A stretch of 50,436 nucleotides of DNA from Sphingomonas albertensis (GCF_014358075.1 NZ_JACONT010000027.1:1-50436), one strand, 5' to 3'; counted from the first letter of the stretch, positions 32,997-41,778 are shown. Numbers and translations: made by a program. The notes: a model not told the origin generated them from the sequence alone.

Positions 32997-33508
32997 AGCG
33001 CGGCGATGTCTTCCGGCGTATTGATGTTGGGGATCGGCGCGGGCGCAGCGATCGGCGCGGCGCCGATTGCCTCCGCCCAGCCGCGAACCGAACGGCGTGG
33101 CGTTGCCGCGATATGCTCGAACAGAGCCTCTATCGACGCGGTATTCCAATGGCCGAGCACCGGCGCATCCGGGCAATAGGCGGGCGCTCCCCGCGCGAGC
33201 GCTGCGAGCAAACCGTCGGGGAGGACCGGCATGTCGCATGCGATCGTCAGGACCGACGTGAAGCCACGTTCGCCAGCATAGGACAGTGCTCCGGCGATCC
33301 CGCCCAAAGGGCCGAGGTCGGGGCGGGGGAGGTCGGCGATCGGGCCGTCTCTGCCAACGATGACCGCCGTATCGACGTACGGCACCAGCAAATCTCGCGC
33401 ATGCTCGGAAAGCATACGCCCTCGAAACATCGCCCGTGCCTTGTCCGAACCGAACCGGGACGATCGCCCACCAGCCAATACGACGCCGAGGATATGCGTG
33501 TCGGTCAG
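32993..33508 (-). CDS. mobA: Molybdenum cofactor guanylyltransferase MobA
   Basis: This protein has the nucleotide-binding start LGVVLAGGRSSRFGSDKA and the DLGPLGGIAGAL motif of MobA, which joins GMP to molybdopterin to make the guanine dinucleotide cofactor. The length from 33508 is 171 residues, normal for the family. There is no ATG, GTG or TTG before the nucleotide-binding loop in this frame within reach; a CTG at 33508 overlaps the stop of the molybdoenzyme gene (CTGA). I take that CTG as the most likely start. A start inside the upstream gene is the alternative. It lies between the molybdoenzyme gene and fdhD, so the operon makes the enzyme, its cofactor and its sulfurase. Confidence 0.9.
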   Translation of the reverse strand: MTDTHILGVVLAGGRSSRFGSDKARAMFRGRMLSEHARDLLVPYVDTAVIVGRDGPIADLPRPDLGPLGGIAGALSYAGERGFTSVLTIACDMPVLPDGLLAALARGAPAYCPDAPVLGHWNTASIEALFEHIAATPRRSVRGWAEAIGAAPIAAPAPIPNINTPEDIAAL

Positions 33509-35793
33509 CGCGTCTTCTCGATCCGTACCGGCACCGACTTCGCTGCCGGGACATGGCTTTCGCGGGCGTGGTGCGCGACCGGCATGAGCAGGTTGCTCTC
33601 GGGATAATAGGCACCGACGCAGCCCTCGGGGATCGAATATTCGACCACGCGCAGCTTGTTGAGACGACGATCCGAATTGCCGCCCGCATCGCCGACCAGA
33701 TCGACGTCGTCGCCGTCGGCGATCCCCATCCGGATCATGTCGCTGCGGTTCATGAACACGATGTCGCGCGTGCCCTTCACGCCGCGGAAGCGGTCGTGAT
33801 AGCCGTAGACGGTCGTGTTGAACTGATCGTTCGATCGCAGCGTCATCAGGCGGAAGCGGCCCTCTGCCTCCTCGAACCCGGTGACGTTGAGGGATTGCGG
33901 CACGTTGATCTCTGCCTTGCCGCTCTCGGTCTTCCACTCGCGGTGCGCTGCGGGCACACCCTTCCAGAAGCCGCCAGGCGTGAACATCTTCGCGTTGAAG
34001 TCTTTGAACATCTCCGGATACGTCACCTCGATCGCATCGCGAACGCGCGCATAATCGCGCACCCACGCATCCCAATCGAGTTTCGGATTGGGCGCCAGCG
34101 TCGCCTTGGCGATTCCCGCGACGATCGCGGGCTCGGACAGCAGCGTTTCGGCCGCCGGCGTCGCCTTGCCCTTCGAACCATAGATCTGGCTGAACGAATC
34201 CTCGATCGAGACGCTCTGCGGGCCGGTACCCTGCATGTCGGTCTCGATCCGGCCGAGACACGGGAGCAGATACGACGTCTCGCCGGGCAGCAGGTGCGAG
34301 CGGTTGAGTTTGGTCGCGATATGCACGGTCAGGTCGAGCCCGCGCCATTTCGGCTCCATCCGCGCGTGATCCGGGATCGCGCGGACGAAATTGCCGCCCA
34401 GACCGATAAAGGCCTGCGCGCTGCCGTCGAGGACCGCTTCGCACGCTTCGACCGTATCCCAGCCCTTCTCGCGCGGAGGCTCGAAGCCATATTGCTCGGC
34501 AAGCTTGTCGAGCGGGGCGAGTTCGGGCTTCTCCGTGATACCGACGGTACGCTGGCCCTGCACGTTCGAGTGACCGCGGACCGGCCCCATGCCGGCACCG
34601 GGCTTGCCGATGTTGCCGCGGAGCAGCATCAAATTGACGACCATGTGGACGTTGTCGATCCCACCGACATGCTGGGTCAGCCCCATGCCGTACACCGCGA
34701 TCACCGCCTTCGACTTGGCATAGACCTTGGCGGCCGCCTCAATCTCGGCGCGAGTGAGGCCGCTTTCATGCTCGATTACCGACCATTCGGTCTTGCGCGC
34801 GACGTCTGCGAACGCGTCGAAGCCGGTCGTGTGCTCCGCGAGGAACGCATGATCCAACACGCGCAGGCCATCGATCCGCTGGGCGTGGTCGTCGGCCTCG
34901 ATCAGGTATTTGCACATGCCCATGATCGCGCCGACGTCGCCGCCGGTTTTAACCTGGTGATATTGCGAGGCGATCGGCGTCGACTTGCCCGTCACCATCT
35001 CGATCGGGTTCTGCGGATCCTGGAATTTCTCCAGCCCGCGCTCCTTGAGCGGGTTGAACACGACGATCTCAACGCCGCGCTTCGCGCAATCGCGCAACGG
35101 ATGCAGGAATCGGGGGCTGTTCACGCCGGGGTTCTGCCCGAAGTAGAAGATCGCGTCGCATTTCTCGTAGTCGGAGAGATGGATGGTGCCGACCGCCGAT
35201 CCGATCGCGGACTTGAGGCCGACCGAGGTCGTCTCGTGGCACATGTTCGAGCTGTCGGGCAGATTGTGGCTGCCGTACATCCGCGCGAGCAGGCTATACA
35301 TGTATGACGTTTCGAGACTGGCGCGGCCCGAGGCGTAGAAGATGACCTTGGTCGGATCATAGGTCTTCAGCTTGGCGCCGATCCCCGCGAACGCCTCGTC
35401 CCAGCTGCACGCGGTGTATTTGTCGGTGGTCGGATCGTATTTCAGCGGATGCGTCAGGCGCCCGGCCTGTTCGAGATCGTAATCCTTCCAGCCCAGCAGT
35501 TCGCTGACCGTGTGCTGCTCGAAGAATGCGGGGGTGACACGGAACGAGGTCAGCTCCCACGCGGTCGCCTTCGCCCCGTTCTCGCAGAACTCCGCGACAT
35601 GCGGGTGCGCGGGCTTGCCCCAGGCGCAGCTGACACAGGCAAACCCGTCGGGCTTGTTCTGCCGCGCGAGTTCGCGAATCACCTCCGGGCCGACCTTCTC
35701 GCGGGCGGAAATCTCGACGAGCGACTTCATCGAGCCCCAGCCGCCTGCTGGTGCAGTGTAGTCCTCGATCTCTACGGTCCGGTCGTCGCTCAT
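33505..35793 (-). CDS. FdhF/YdeP-type molybdopterin oxidoreductase (copy 2)
   Basis: This 762-residue protein is a paralogue of the one at 29016. The first 70 residues align without gaps: Cys53, Cys56 and Cys70 are conserved, as is the molybdenum-ligand Cys (185, SSNMCHETTSVGL). It has no signal peptide. The ATG at 35793 is chosen because CGGAGA lies 7 bases upstream; an ATG two codons earlier is too close to that site. It heads the operon copy 2-mobA-fdhD and is divergent from trxB. Substrate not known; formate is the simplest guess. Confidence 0.92.
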   Translation of the reverse strand: MSDDRTVEIEDYTAPAGGWGSMKSLVEISAREKVGPEVIRELARQNKPDGFACVSCAWGKPAHPHVAEFCENGAKATAWELTSFRVTPAFFEQHTVSELLGWKDYDLEQAGRLTHPLKYDPTTDKYTACSWDEAFAGIGAKLKTYDPTKVIFYASGRASLETSYMYSLLARMYGSHNLPDSSNMCHETTSVGLKSAIGSAVGTIHLSDYEKCDAIFYFGQNPGVNSPRFLHPLRDCAKRGVEIVVFNPLKERGLEKFQDPQNPIEMVTGKSTPIASQYHQVKTGGDVGAIMGMCKYLIEADDHAQRIDGLRVLDHAFLAEHTTGFDAFADVARKTEWSVIEHESGLTRAEIEAAAKVYAKSKAVIAVYGMGLTQHVGGIDNVHMVVNLMLLRGNIGKPGAGMGPVRGHSNVQGQRTVGITEKPELAPLDKLAEQYGFEPPREKGWDTVEACEAVLDGSAQAFIGLGGNFVRAIPDHARMEPKWRGLDLTVHIATKLNRSHLLPGETSYLLPCLGRIETDMQGTGPQSVSIEDSFSQIYGSKGKATPAAETLLSEPAIVAGIAKATLAPNPKLDWDAWVRDYARVRDAIEVTYPEMFKDFNAKMFTPGGFWKGVPAAHREWKTESGKAEINVPQSLNVTGFEEAEGRFRLMTLRSNDQFNTTVYGYHDRFRGVKGTRDIVFMNRSDMIRMGIADGDDVDLVGDAGGNSDRRLNKLRVVEYSIPEGCVGAYYPESNLLMPVAHHARESHVPAAKSVPVRIEKTR

Positions 35794-35919
35794 GCTCATC
35801 TCCGCTTTTATACCCCAACGAAGCGGCAAAGCTTTCGATGCAGGCGGCACAGATTTACCGGCGGTTCAAATCCGGGCGCGCATCCCCTAGATGCGATTAC
35901 GAATCTCCAAGGAACAATG

Positions 35920-36888
35920 ATGACGACCCATACCACCCGCATGCTTATCCTCGGCTCGGGGCCTGCCGGGCTCTCGGCTGCGATCTATGGCGCGCGTGCC
36001 GGGATGGCGCCGATCGTCGTGCAGGGCATCCAGCCCGGCGGCCAGCTGACCACGACCACCGATGTCGAGAACTATCCCGGCTTCAAGGACGTGATCCAGG
36101 GCCCGTGGCTGATGGAGCAGATGCAGGCACAGGCCGAGCATGTCGGCACGCGGATGATGTGGGACACGATCGTGCAAGTCGACCTCACCAGCCGCCCGTT
36201 CCGCCTGATCGGCGACAGCGGCGACGTGTATGAGGGCGACACGCTGGTGATCGCGACCGGCGCGCAGGCGAAGTGGCTCGGGATCGACAGCGAGGAGCCG
36301 ATGAAGGGCAAGGGCGTCAGCGCCTGCGCGACCTGCGACGGGTTCTTCTACCGCGGCAAGAAGGTGGCCGTCATCGGCGGCGGGAACACTGCGGTCGAGG
36401 AGGCGCTGTACCTCACCAACCACTCGCCCGACGTGACCCTGATCCACCGCCGCGATTCGCTCCGTTCGGAGAAGATCCTCCAGGAGCGCCTGTTCGCGCA
36501 CAAGGGCGTGACGGTCCTCTGGAACAAGGAGGTTCGCGAGTTCGTCGATGGCGGCGGCAATGCAGGCCTGGTCGCGCTGGAGCTCGAGGACACGGTGACC
36601 GGTGAGCGCTCGCGGCTCGCGGTCGATGGCGGGTTCGTGGCGATCGGTCATCACCCGGCGACCGAGCTGTTCCGCGGCCATATCGATCTCGATTCGGACG
36701 GATATATCTCGGTCGAGACTGGTTCGACCCGGACCAGCGTCGAGGGCGTGTTCGCGTGCGGCGACGTGGCGGACAAAGTGTACCGGCAGGCGGTGACGGC
36801 GGCGGGGACGGGCTGCATGGCGGCGCTGGACGCCGAGCGTTTCCTGGCGGCGGCCGAGTTTGCGGAGCTTGCCGAAGCCGCTGAATAA
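35920..36888 (+). CDS. trxB: Thioredoxin reductase
   Basis: This 322-residue flavoprotein reduces thioredoxin with NADPH. It has the FAD motif GSGPAGLSAAIYGARAG, the redox pair CATC (Cys136, Cys139), the NADPH motif GGGNTAVEEAL followed by HRRDSLRSEK, and the C-terminal GDVADKVYRQAVTAAGTGC FAD site. Two ATGs at 35917 and 35920 are adjacent; the second has better spacing from the AAGGA site. It is divergent from molybdoenzyme copy 2 and converges with the XrtA hydrolase gene, 22 bases away. Confidence 0.96.
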   Translation: MTTHTTRMLILGSGPAGLSAAIYGARAGMAPIVVQGIQPGGQLTTTTDVENYPGFKDVIQGPWLMEQMQAQAEHVGTRMMWDTIVQVDLTSRPFRLIGDSGDVYEGDTLVIATGAQAKWLGIDSEEPMKGKGVSACATCDGFFYRGKKVAVIGGGNTAVEEALYLTNHSPDVTLIHRRDSLRSEKILQERLFAHKGVTVLWNKEVREFVDGGGNAGLVALELEDTVTGERSRLAVDGGFVAIGHHPATELFRGHIDLDSDGYISVETGSTRTSVEGVFACGDVADKVYRQAVTAAGTGCMAALDAERFLAAAEFAELAEAAE

Positions 36889-36910
36889 CCGGCGTTATCG
36901 GGAAAGAAGA

Positions 36911-37678
36911 TTAGGCCAGGTTACGCCTAAGTGCGGTCTCCAGCGCGGCGGCTGCCGGGCCGGTGAAGCTATGCGAGTCGGTGTCGATCGTCTCTGACGG
37001 GACGGCGGCGCCGGCTGCCGCTGCGAAGGCGATGGCGGTCGCGTCGCCGCGGGCGAGGATGACGGCGGCGTTGGTTTGCCAAGCTGCGATCGCGGTCAGG
37101 ACCCGGCTGGCTAGCGGGTTTCGGCTTTCCTCGCCTGTCCGAGCTATCCTCAACAAGCCCTTGATAAAGCTTGTCATATCCAAATTTCCGGACAGCGCTC
37201 GGCGCCATGTCGCGGGGTCTCGCAACGCTGTACTGTAGTGGTGTCGGATGGCGGCGGCAGGGGGGAGTTCGTCGATCGGTTCGATGACCCAGGGGTTGGC
37301 GAGGATGACCTTGTCGAAGCCGGCCGACCGTCCGAACAGCGCGAGCGTGCTGGCCGCGTCGCAATTGCCGAAGCCTACCAAGCGGGTGACATGCGGCGCT
37401 GCGTTCCGGAACTCGGCGGCGGCTGCGATCAGGTCGGGCTCTGCGCTCAGGAAGCCGCCATTGTCGCCCGTCGAATCGCCGACGCCGCGGCGGTCGTAGC
37501 GGAAGACGGGCGCGCCGGTGGCGGCTAGGCGTTGGGCTAGCATCGCCATCCCGCGGTGCGCGCCGCTGCGGATTTCGTTGCCGCCGGAGACTATGAGAAG
37601 TCCGGTCGTGCCGGGGGCTTCGTCCAGCGTGGCGGCGAGGGTTTCGCCTTCGCACGCGAACCCGATCAGTCTTCGCAT
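36911..37678 (-). CDS. Exosortase A system-associated hydrolase 1
   Basis: This 255-residue alpha/beta hydrolase-fold protein fits the 'hydrolase 1, exosortase A system-associated' family by sequence style and by its cluster. The nucleophile elbow is GFGNCDAAS, with Cys106 in the place of the usual Ser. An oxyanion region (SGGNEIRSGAHRG) and YDRRGVGDS follow the fold. No secretion signal is seen. It overlaps the hydrolase 2 gene by 13 bases and is in an operon with it and the acyl carrier protein. The reaction is unknown. Confidence 0.88.
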   Translation of the reverse strand: MRRLIGFACEGETLAATLDEAPGTTGLLIVSGGNEIRSGAHRGMAMLAQRLAATGAPVFRYDRRGVGDSTGDNGGFLSAEPDLIAAAAEFRNAAPHVTRLVGFGNCDAASTLALFGRSAGFDKVILANPWVIEPIDELPPAAAIRHHYSTALRDPATWRRALSGNLDMTSFIKGLLRIARTGEESRNPLASRVLTAIAAWQTNAAVILARGDATAIAFAAAAGAAVPSETIDTDSHSFTGPAAAALETALRRNLA

Positions 37679-38337
37679 GATGCTATCCAGTGGGCGATAT
37701 CGGCTGCAAGCTGCTGTGCTAGAACAATATCGTTATCGGGTTCCGACCTGCGCCATAGCGGCGCTCCGGCATAGGTTGCGTCGGCGGCTCGGGGATCGGT
37801 GTCCAGACGTACGACGCGGTACCGTCCATCCTCGCACGGCACGGCATCTCGCAGCTCGGCAAGCATCTCGGGGGACAGGCGGTTGCCGGCGTACTCGTCC
37901 CCCCGGTCGGACTTACCCGCGGCGGCGCGGGTGCGTTCGAGGTCGCGGACGAGGCCGACGCCCGTTTGTGGAGCGAGGTGCCAGCGGCCGGTAAGGTCGG
38001 CGTCGGTATCGAGTAGCGCGCCGCTTCTTATCGAAAGCGCGTAGCAACGGGCGCCAAGCTGCTGTGTTAGTTCGCTATAGGCTCGGCGCTGATCGGACAG
38101 CTTGGCACCGACGGTCGCGATGACACTCTCTCCGGTGCCTGGGAAGTCCGGGAGTATGCTGCCGATTCCGTGATCCGCCAGCGCGCGCAGGATCGTGCAG
38201 GCGAACTGCCGGGTCCGGTTCGCTTCATCGAACAGGGGGAGGGCGGCGATGACGATCGGGCCGCTATCGGGCCCGAACCGCAGCATCGCTTCGCGGCCAC
38301 CATTCCAGTCATATGTATCGAAGCGGAGGCCGGTCAT
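37666..38337 (-). CDS. Exosortase A system-associated hydrolase 2
   Basis: This 223-residue alpha/beta hydrolase-like protein matches the 'hydrolase 2' member of the XrtA clusters. It has LPDFPGTGES and a WNGGREAMLRFGP start, but no clear GxSxG nucleophile elbow, so it may not be a normal hydrolase. It lies 29 bases after the acyl carrier protein gene. The function of the family is not established. Confidence 0.85.
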   Translation of the reverse strand: MTGLRFDTYDWNGGREAMLRFGPDSGPIVIAALPLFDEANRTRQFACTILRALADHGIGSILPDFPGTGESVIATVGAKLSDQRRAYSELTQQLGARCYALSIRSGALLDTDADLTGRWHLAPQTGVGLVRDLERTRAAAGKSDRGDEYAGNRLSPEMLAELRDAVPCEDGRYRVVRLDTDPRAADATYAGAPLWRRSEPDNDIVLAQQLAADIAHWIASCED

Positions 38338-38366
38338 TCCGGCGGAGGCTAGACCGCCGGTCAGGG

Positions 38367-38645
38367 TTAGACCAGCGCCTTGCCCGCGGCGAACTGGACG
38401 AGCGCGCCGAATGTCTCGAGCATCTCGCCGTCGATCTCGTCGTCCTCGATCAGGATGCCGAGCCGGTCCTCGAGTTCGGTGAGCACGCTCGCCACCGCCA
38501 TCGAATCGAGCTCGGGCAGCGCACCGAACAGCGGCGTGTCGGCGGTGAACGTCGCGACTCGGTCGGCGCTGAGGCCGAGGATGTCGGCGAGGACGGCACG
38601 TACCGTCGTTTCGACTTGGGAAGTACCTTCGAAGATCACGAGCAT
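38367..38645 (-). CDS. Acyl carrier protein, XrtA-associated
   Basis: This 92-residue acidic protein has the phosphopantetheine site LPELDSMAV (Ser48) and a four-helix carrier fold. In XrtA clusters it is thought to carry an acyl or aminoacyl group made by the ligase encoded divergently. The ATG at 38645 gives MLVIFEGTSQ, typical length; the same frame is open upstream but overlaps the ligase gene. Confidence 0.9.
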   Translation of the reverse strand: MLVIFEGTSQVETTVRAVLADILGLSADRVATFTADTPLFGALPELDSMAVASVLTELEDRLGILIEDDEIDGEMLETFGALVQFAAGKALV

Positions 38646-38738
38646 CGCCTGAACCGTTACGAACCGGGCCCCGCTAGCGTGTGGGGGTGAATTCGGCAAC
38701 GGGTTCGCGCTAAGGGGGCTTGGCGCTATTAGAGCCCG
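38646..38738. promoter_or_regulatory. Divergent promoter region of the two XrtA-associated operons
   Basis: This 93-base gap is the only untranslated sequence between the minus-strand ACP/hydrolase operon and the plus-strand ligase/decarboxylase genes, so promoters for both must lie here or within the coding ends. I see no confident -35/-10 pair or operator. Confidence 0.4.
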
Positions 38739-40400
38739 ATGATCGCGCTCGACCCCAAGCCATACCCTATCGACCACATCGCGTTGCGTGGTGCGCCCGA
38801 CGCCGTTGCACTGGTCGACAAGGCCGGCGCGATGACGTTTGCCGAACTCGAGGCCGGGGTCGCGGCGCTGGCGGGGTGGCTTGCTGGACGGGGGCTGTCG
38901 GCGGGTGATCGGGTGGCGACGTGGCTGCCCAAGACGCGGGCCGCGTGCCTGATGCCATTGGCGGTGGCGCGGGCGGGGCTGGTGCATGTGCCGGTCAATC
39001 CGCTGCTGAGACGGGCGCAGGTCGCGCATATTCTTGGGGATAGCGGGGCTCGGTTGTTGGTGACTCAGGGCGCGCGGGCTGGGACGCTGGAGGGCGGCGA
39101 TGTTCCAGACGGCTGTTCGATCGTCGATGAGGCGGACCTCCTTCTCCTGTTCCCTCGCGAAGGCGGGGGGCCAGAATTACAGAGTGCAACGCTTGGGGTT
39201 CCTGGGCCCCCGCCTTCGCGGGGGAACGGAATTGGGGCTGGCGGCGGTTCTCAAATGGGGCCGTCTGATGCGGATACGGACGGTCTAGCCGCGATCCTCT
39301 ACACCTCGGGGTCCACTGGGCGGCCGAAAGGCGTGATGCTGAGCCATGCGAACCTGTGGCTGGGGGCGATCTCGGTCGCGCATTATCTGAAGCTGGAGCC
39401 TGATGATCGCGTGCTCGGCGTGCTGCCGCTGTCGTTCGATTATGGCCAGAACCAGCTGTTCTCGACCTGGGCGGCGGGTGCGTCGGTAGCGCCGCTCGAT
39501 TATCTGGTCGCGCGCGACGTGGTAAAGGCGGTCGAGCGGGTCGGGGCGACGACGCTGGCGGGCGTGCCGCCCTTGTGGGTGCAGGTGCTGGAGGCGGACT
39601 GGCCGGCGGAGACTGCGGCGCGCTTGAAGCGGTTGACCAACTCCGGTGGTGCGCTGACGCCGCGGCTGGTGCGCGGGCTTCGGGAGCGGTTTCCGGCAGC
39701 GGATGTGTACGCGATGTATGGGCTGACCGAGGCGTTCCGGTCGACGTATCTCGATCCCGCGCTGATCGATACGCATCCCGATGCGATGGGGCGGGCGATC
39801 CCGTTCGCCGAGGTTTCGGTGGTGAAGCCCGACGGTACGCGCGCTACGCCGGGCGAGGCGGGGGAGTTGGTGCATGCCGGGCCGCTCGTCGCGCAAGGGT
39901 ATTGGCAGGATGCGGAGCGGACGGCGCAGCGGTTTCGGCCGGCGCCCGATGGCAACGGCATGGCGGTGTGGTCGGGGGATACCGTGGTCGAGGGCGAGGA
40001 TGGGCTGTTGCGATTCGTCGGGCGGGACGACGAGATGATCAAGAGCGCTGGGAACCGGATCAGTCCGCTTGAAATCGAGGAGGCTGTACTGGCGGGGGGC
40101 GAGGCGCGCGAGGCGGTCGCGGTTGGCGTGCCGGACGAGCGGTTGGGGCAGGCGATCGTGGTGATGCTGGCCGGGGATACTGGCGCGGAGGCGGGATTGC
40201 GGGCGCGGTTGCGGACGGCATTGCCTAGCTTCATGCAGCCGGGGACGTATCTGTGGCGGGATGAATTACCGCGTAATGCCAATGGGAAGCTGGACAGGTC
40301 TGCCATTGCGTTGGCGGTAAAAGCTTGTTCCTCCGCGAAGGCGGAGGTCCAGTCTGGGCCCCCGCCTTCGCGGGGGAACACGGAGGGGAGTGCGTCATGA
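38739..40400 (+). CDS. Acyl-CoA ligase (AMP-forming), exosortase A-associated, with two palindromic insertions
   Basis: This 553-residue adenylate-forming enzyme has the A3 motif ILYTSGSTGRPKGVML, the A5 motif YGLTEAF, and the A8-A10 C-terminal region (FVGRDDEMIKSAGNRISP and LPRNANGKLDRSAI). It probably activates an acid for transfer to the carrier protein encoded divergently. Two palindromic elements lie in frame: residues about 137-163 form a Pro/Gly-rich loop just before the A3 motif, and residues about 530-553 form a C-terminal tail after the A10 lysine. Neither is expected in this family. Its stop overlaps the start of the decarboxylase gene. Confidence 0.93.
   Translation: MIALDPKPYPIDHIALRGAPDAVALVDKAGAMTFAELEAGVAALAGWLAGRGLSAGDRVATWLPKTRAACLMPLAVARAGLVHVPVNPLLRRAQVAHILGDSGARLLVTQGARAGTLEGGDVPDGCSIVDEADLLLLFPREGGGPELQSATLGVPGPPPSRGNGIGAGGGSQMGPSDADTDGLAAILYTSGSTGRPKGVMLSHANLWLGAISVAHYLKLEPDDRVLGVLPLSFDYGQNQLFSTWAAGASVAPLDYLVARDVVKAVERVGATTLAGVPPLWVQVLEADWPAETAARLKRLTNSGGALTPRLVRGLRERFPAADVYAMYGLTEAFRSTYLDPALIDTHPDAMGRAIPFAEVSVVKPDGTRATPGEAGELVHAGPLVAQGYWQDAERTAQRFRPAPDGNGMAVWSGDTVVEGEDGLLRFVGRDDEMIKSAGNRISPLEIEEAVLAGGEAREAVAVGVPDERLGQAIVVMLAGDTGAEAGLRARLRTALPSFMQPGTYLWRDELPRNANGKLDRSAIALAVKACSSAKAEVQSGPPPSRGNTEGSAS
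39149..39227. repeat. Family-C palindromic element inside the acyl-CoA ligase gene
   Basis: Arms at 39149-39173 and 39203-39227 are inverted copies around GTTCCCTCGCGAAGGC and GCCTTCGCGGGGGAAC. The element keeps the reading frame and encodes Pro/Gly-rich residues. Confidence 0.85.
40327..40379. repeat. Family-C palindromic element at the 3' end of the acyl-CoA ligase gene
   Basis: This element is of the same type as the one at 39149-39227 but with a short spacer: GTTCCTCCGCGAAGGC at 40327 and GCCTTCGCGGGGGAAC ending at 40379. It encodes the last residues of the ligase and lies just before the GGAGGGGAG ribosome binding site of the next gene. Confidence 0.85.
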
Positions 40401-41623
40401 AACCGATGGGTGCTCTTCCGCCTGAGTTCGCGCAGCAAGATGGCCCGCTGAATATCGCAGGCCGAACGGCTGACGATTGGGTCATGCAAGCCGGCGACAC
40501 ACCGCTGTTCGTCTACGACATGGCAATCGTCGCCGCCCGGATCGCACGGTTCCGCACGGCGATGCCGGCGATCGATCTTCACTATGCGATCAAGGCCAAT
40601 CCGCATGGCGACCTGCTGACCGCGATCGCGCCGCTCGTCGACGGGCTCGACGTCGCCTCGTCGGGCGAACTCGCCAAGGCGCTCGCGGTAAAGCCCGCCG
40701 CCTCGATCAGCTTCGCCGGGCCCGGCAAGCGGGACGACGAACTCACCGCGGCGATCACCGCCGGCGCGACGCTAAACGTCGAATCGGAAGGCGAGGCGGC
40801 GCGGGCGCTCGCGATCGGCGACGGGACCGGCGTGACGCCACGCATGGCGGTACGCGTGAACCCGGATATCGAACTCCGGGGCTCGGGCATGCGGATGGGC
40901 GGACGGGCATCGCCGTTCGGGGTGGATGCGGTGCGCGCCGCGGCGCTGGTGAAGGCGATCGTCGCTGCCGGCGCCGACTGGCGCGGCTTTCATATCTACG
41001 CCGGCAGCCAGGCGCTCGATCCCGGCGCGATCATCGAGACGCAGGCCGCCACCATCGCGCTCGCCGCGCGATTGGCGGAGGAGGCCGGTGCAGCGCCCCC
41101 GCTCGTCAATCTGGGCGGTGGTTTCGGCGTGCCCTATTTCGCTGGCGACGTGGCGCTGGATATCGAGCGTGTCGGCGCCGCGCTGGCGGAAGCGCTCGCA
41201 TCCCGTCCGCCGATCCTGGCCGAAACACGGTTCGCGATCGAACTCGGTCGCTGGCTCGTCGCCGAGGCGGGCGTCTATCTGACGCGAGTCATCGACATCA
41301 AACAAAGCCAGGGCGAGACCTTCATCATCGTCGACGGCGGCCTCAATCACCAGCTCGCCGCAAGCGGCAATTTCGGCACGGTCGTGCGCCGCAACTATCC
41401 GCTCGCGGTCGCCGCGCGCATGGGCCGAGACGCTGTGGACACCCTCTCGGTGGTCGGCCCGCTCTGCACCCCGCTCGACCGGCTCGGCGACAAGATCGCG
41501 CTGCCGCCGGTCGAGGTCGGCGACCTGATCGCGATCTTCATGGCCGGCGCATATGGCGCGAGCGCCAGCCCGAGTGCTTTTCTGGGGCATCCAGCGGCGA
41601 TCGAGATCGTTACTGCTCCATAG
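40397..41623 (+). CDS. PLP-dependent decarboxylase, exosortase A-associated
   Basis: This 408-residue protein belongs to the alanine racemase-fold decarboxylases (diaminopimelate/ornithine type). The PLP lysine is in YAIKANPHGDLL, the phosphate-binding Gly loop is LGGGFGVPY, and the C-terminal active-site Cys is in GPLCTPLD. In XrtA clusters the family is predicted to make an amine or amino acid used in the polymer; substrate unproven. The ATG at 40397 overlaps the ligase stop. Confidence 0.92.
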   Translation: MKPMGALPPEFAQQDGPLNIAGRTADDWVMQAGDTPLFVYDMAIVAARIARFRTAMPAIDLHYAIKANPHGDLLTAIAPLVDGLDVASSGELAKALAVKPAASISFAGPGKRDDELTAAITAGATLNVESEGEAARALAIGDGTGVTPRMAVRVNPDIELRGSGMRMGGRASPFGVDAVRAAALVKAIVAAGADWRGFHIYAGSQALDPGAIIETQAATIALAARLAEEAGAAPPLVNLGGGFGVPYFAGDVALDIERVGAALAEALASRPPILAETRFAIELGRWLVAEAGVYLTRVIDIKQSQGETFIIVDGGLNHQLAASGNFGTVVRRNYPLAVAARMGRDAVDTLSVVGPLCTPLDRLGDKIALPPVEVGDLIAIFMAGAYGASASPSAFLGHPAAIEIVTAP

Positions 41624-41778
41624 CCTGCCACTCATATGTCCCAATCTGGGGCCATTGCCGGTCGGGAGCGTGGTTAGAGGGCGCTCCTAACGCTATCTTC
41701 ACCTGTTCCTCGCATAGCCGAGGCTGAGTTTAGCCGACCGCCGGGCAACCGACGGCTGGTGTGGCGCCAGGAGAATAA

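Noticed and set aside
33436..35307. A 623-residue plus-strand frame opposite the second molybdoenzyme
   Set aside because: Its composition (Arg/His/Asp/Leu runs) and lack of motifs mark it as a shadow of the real minus-strand gene.
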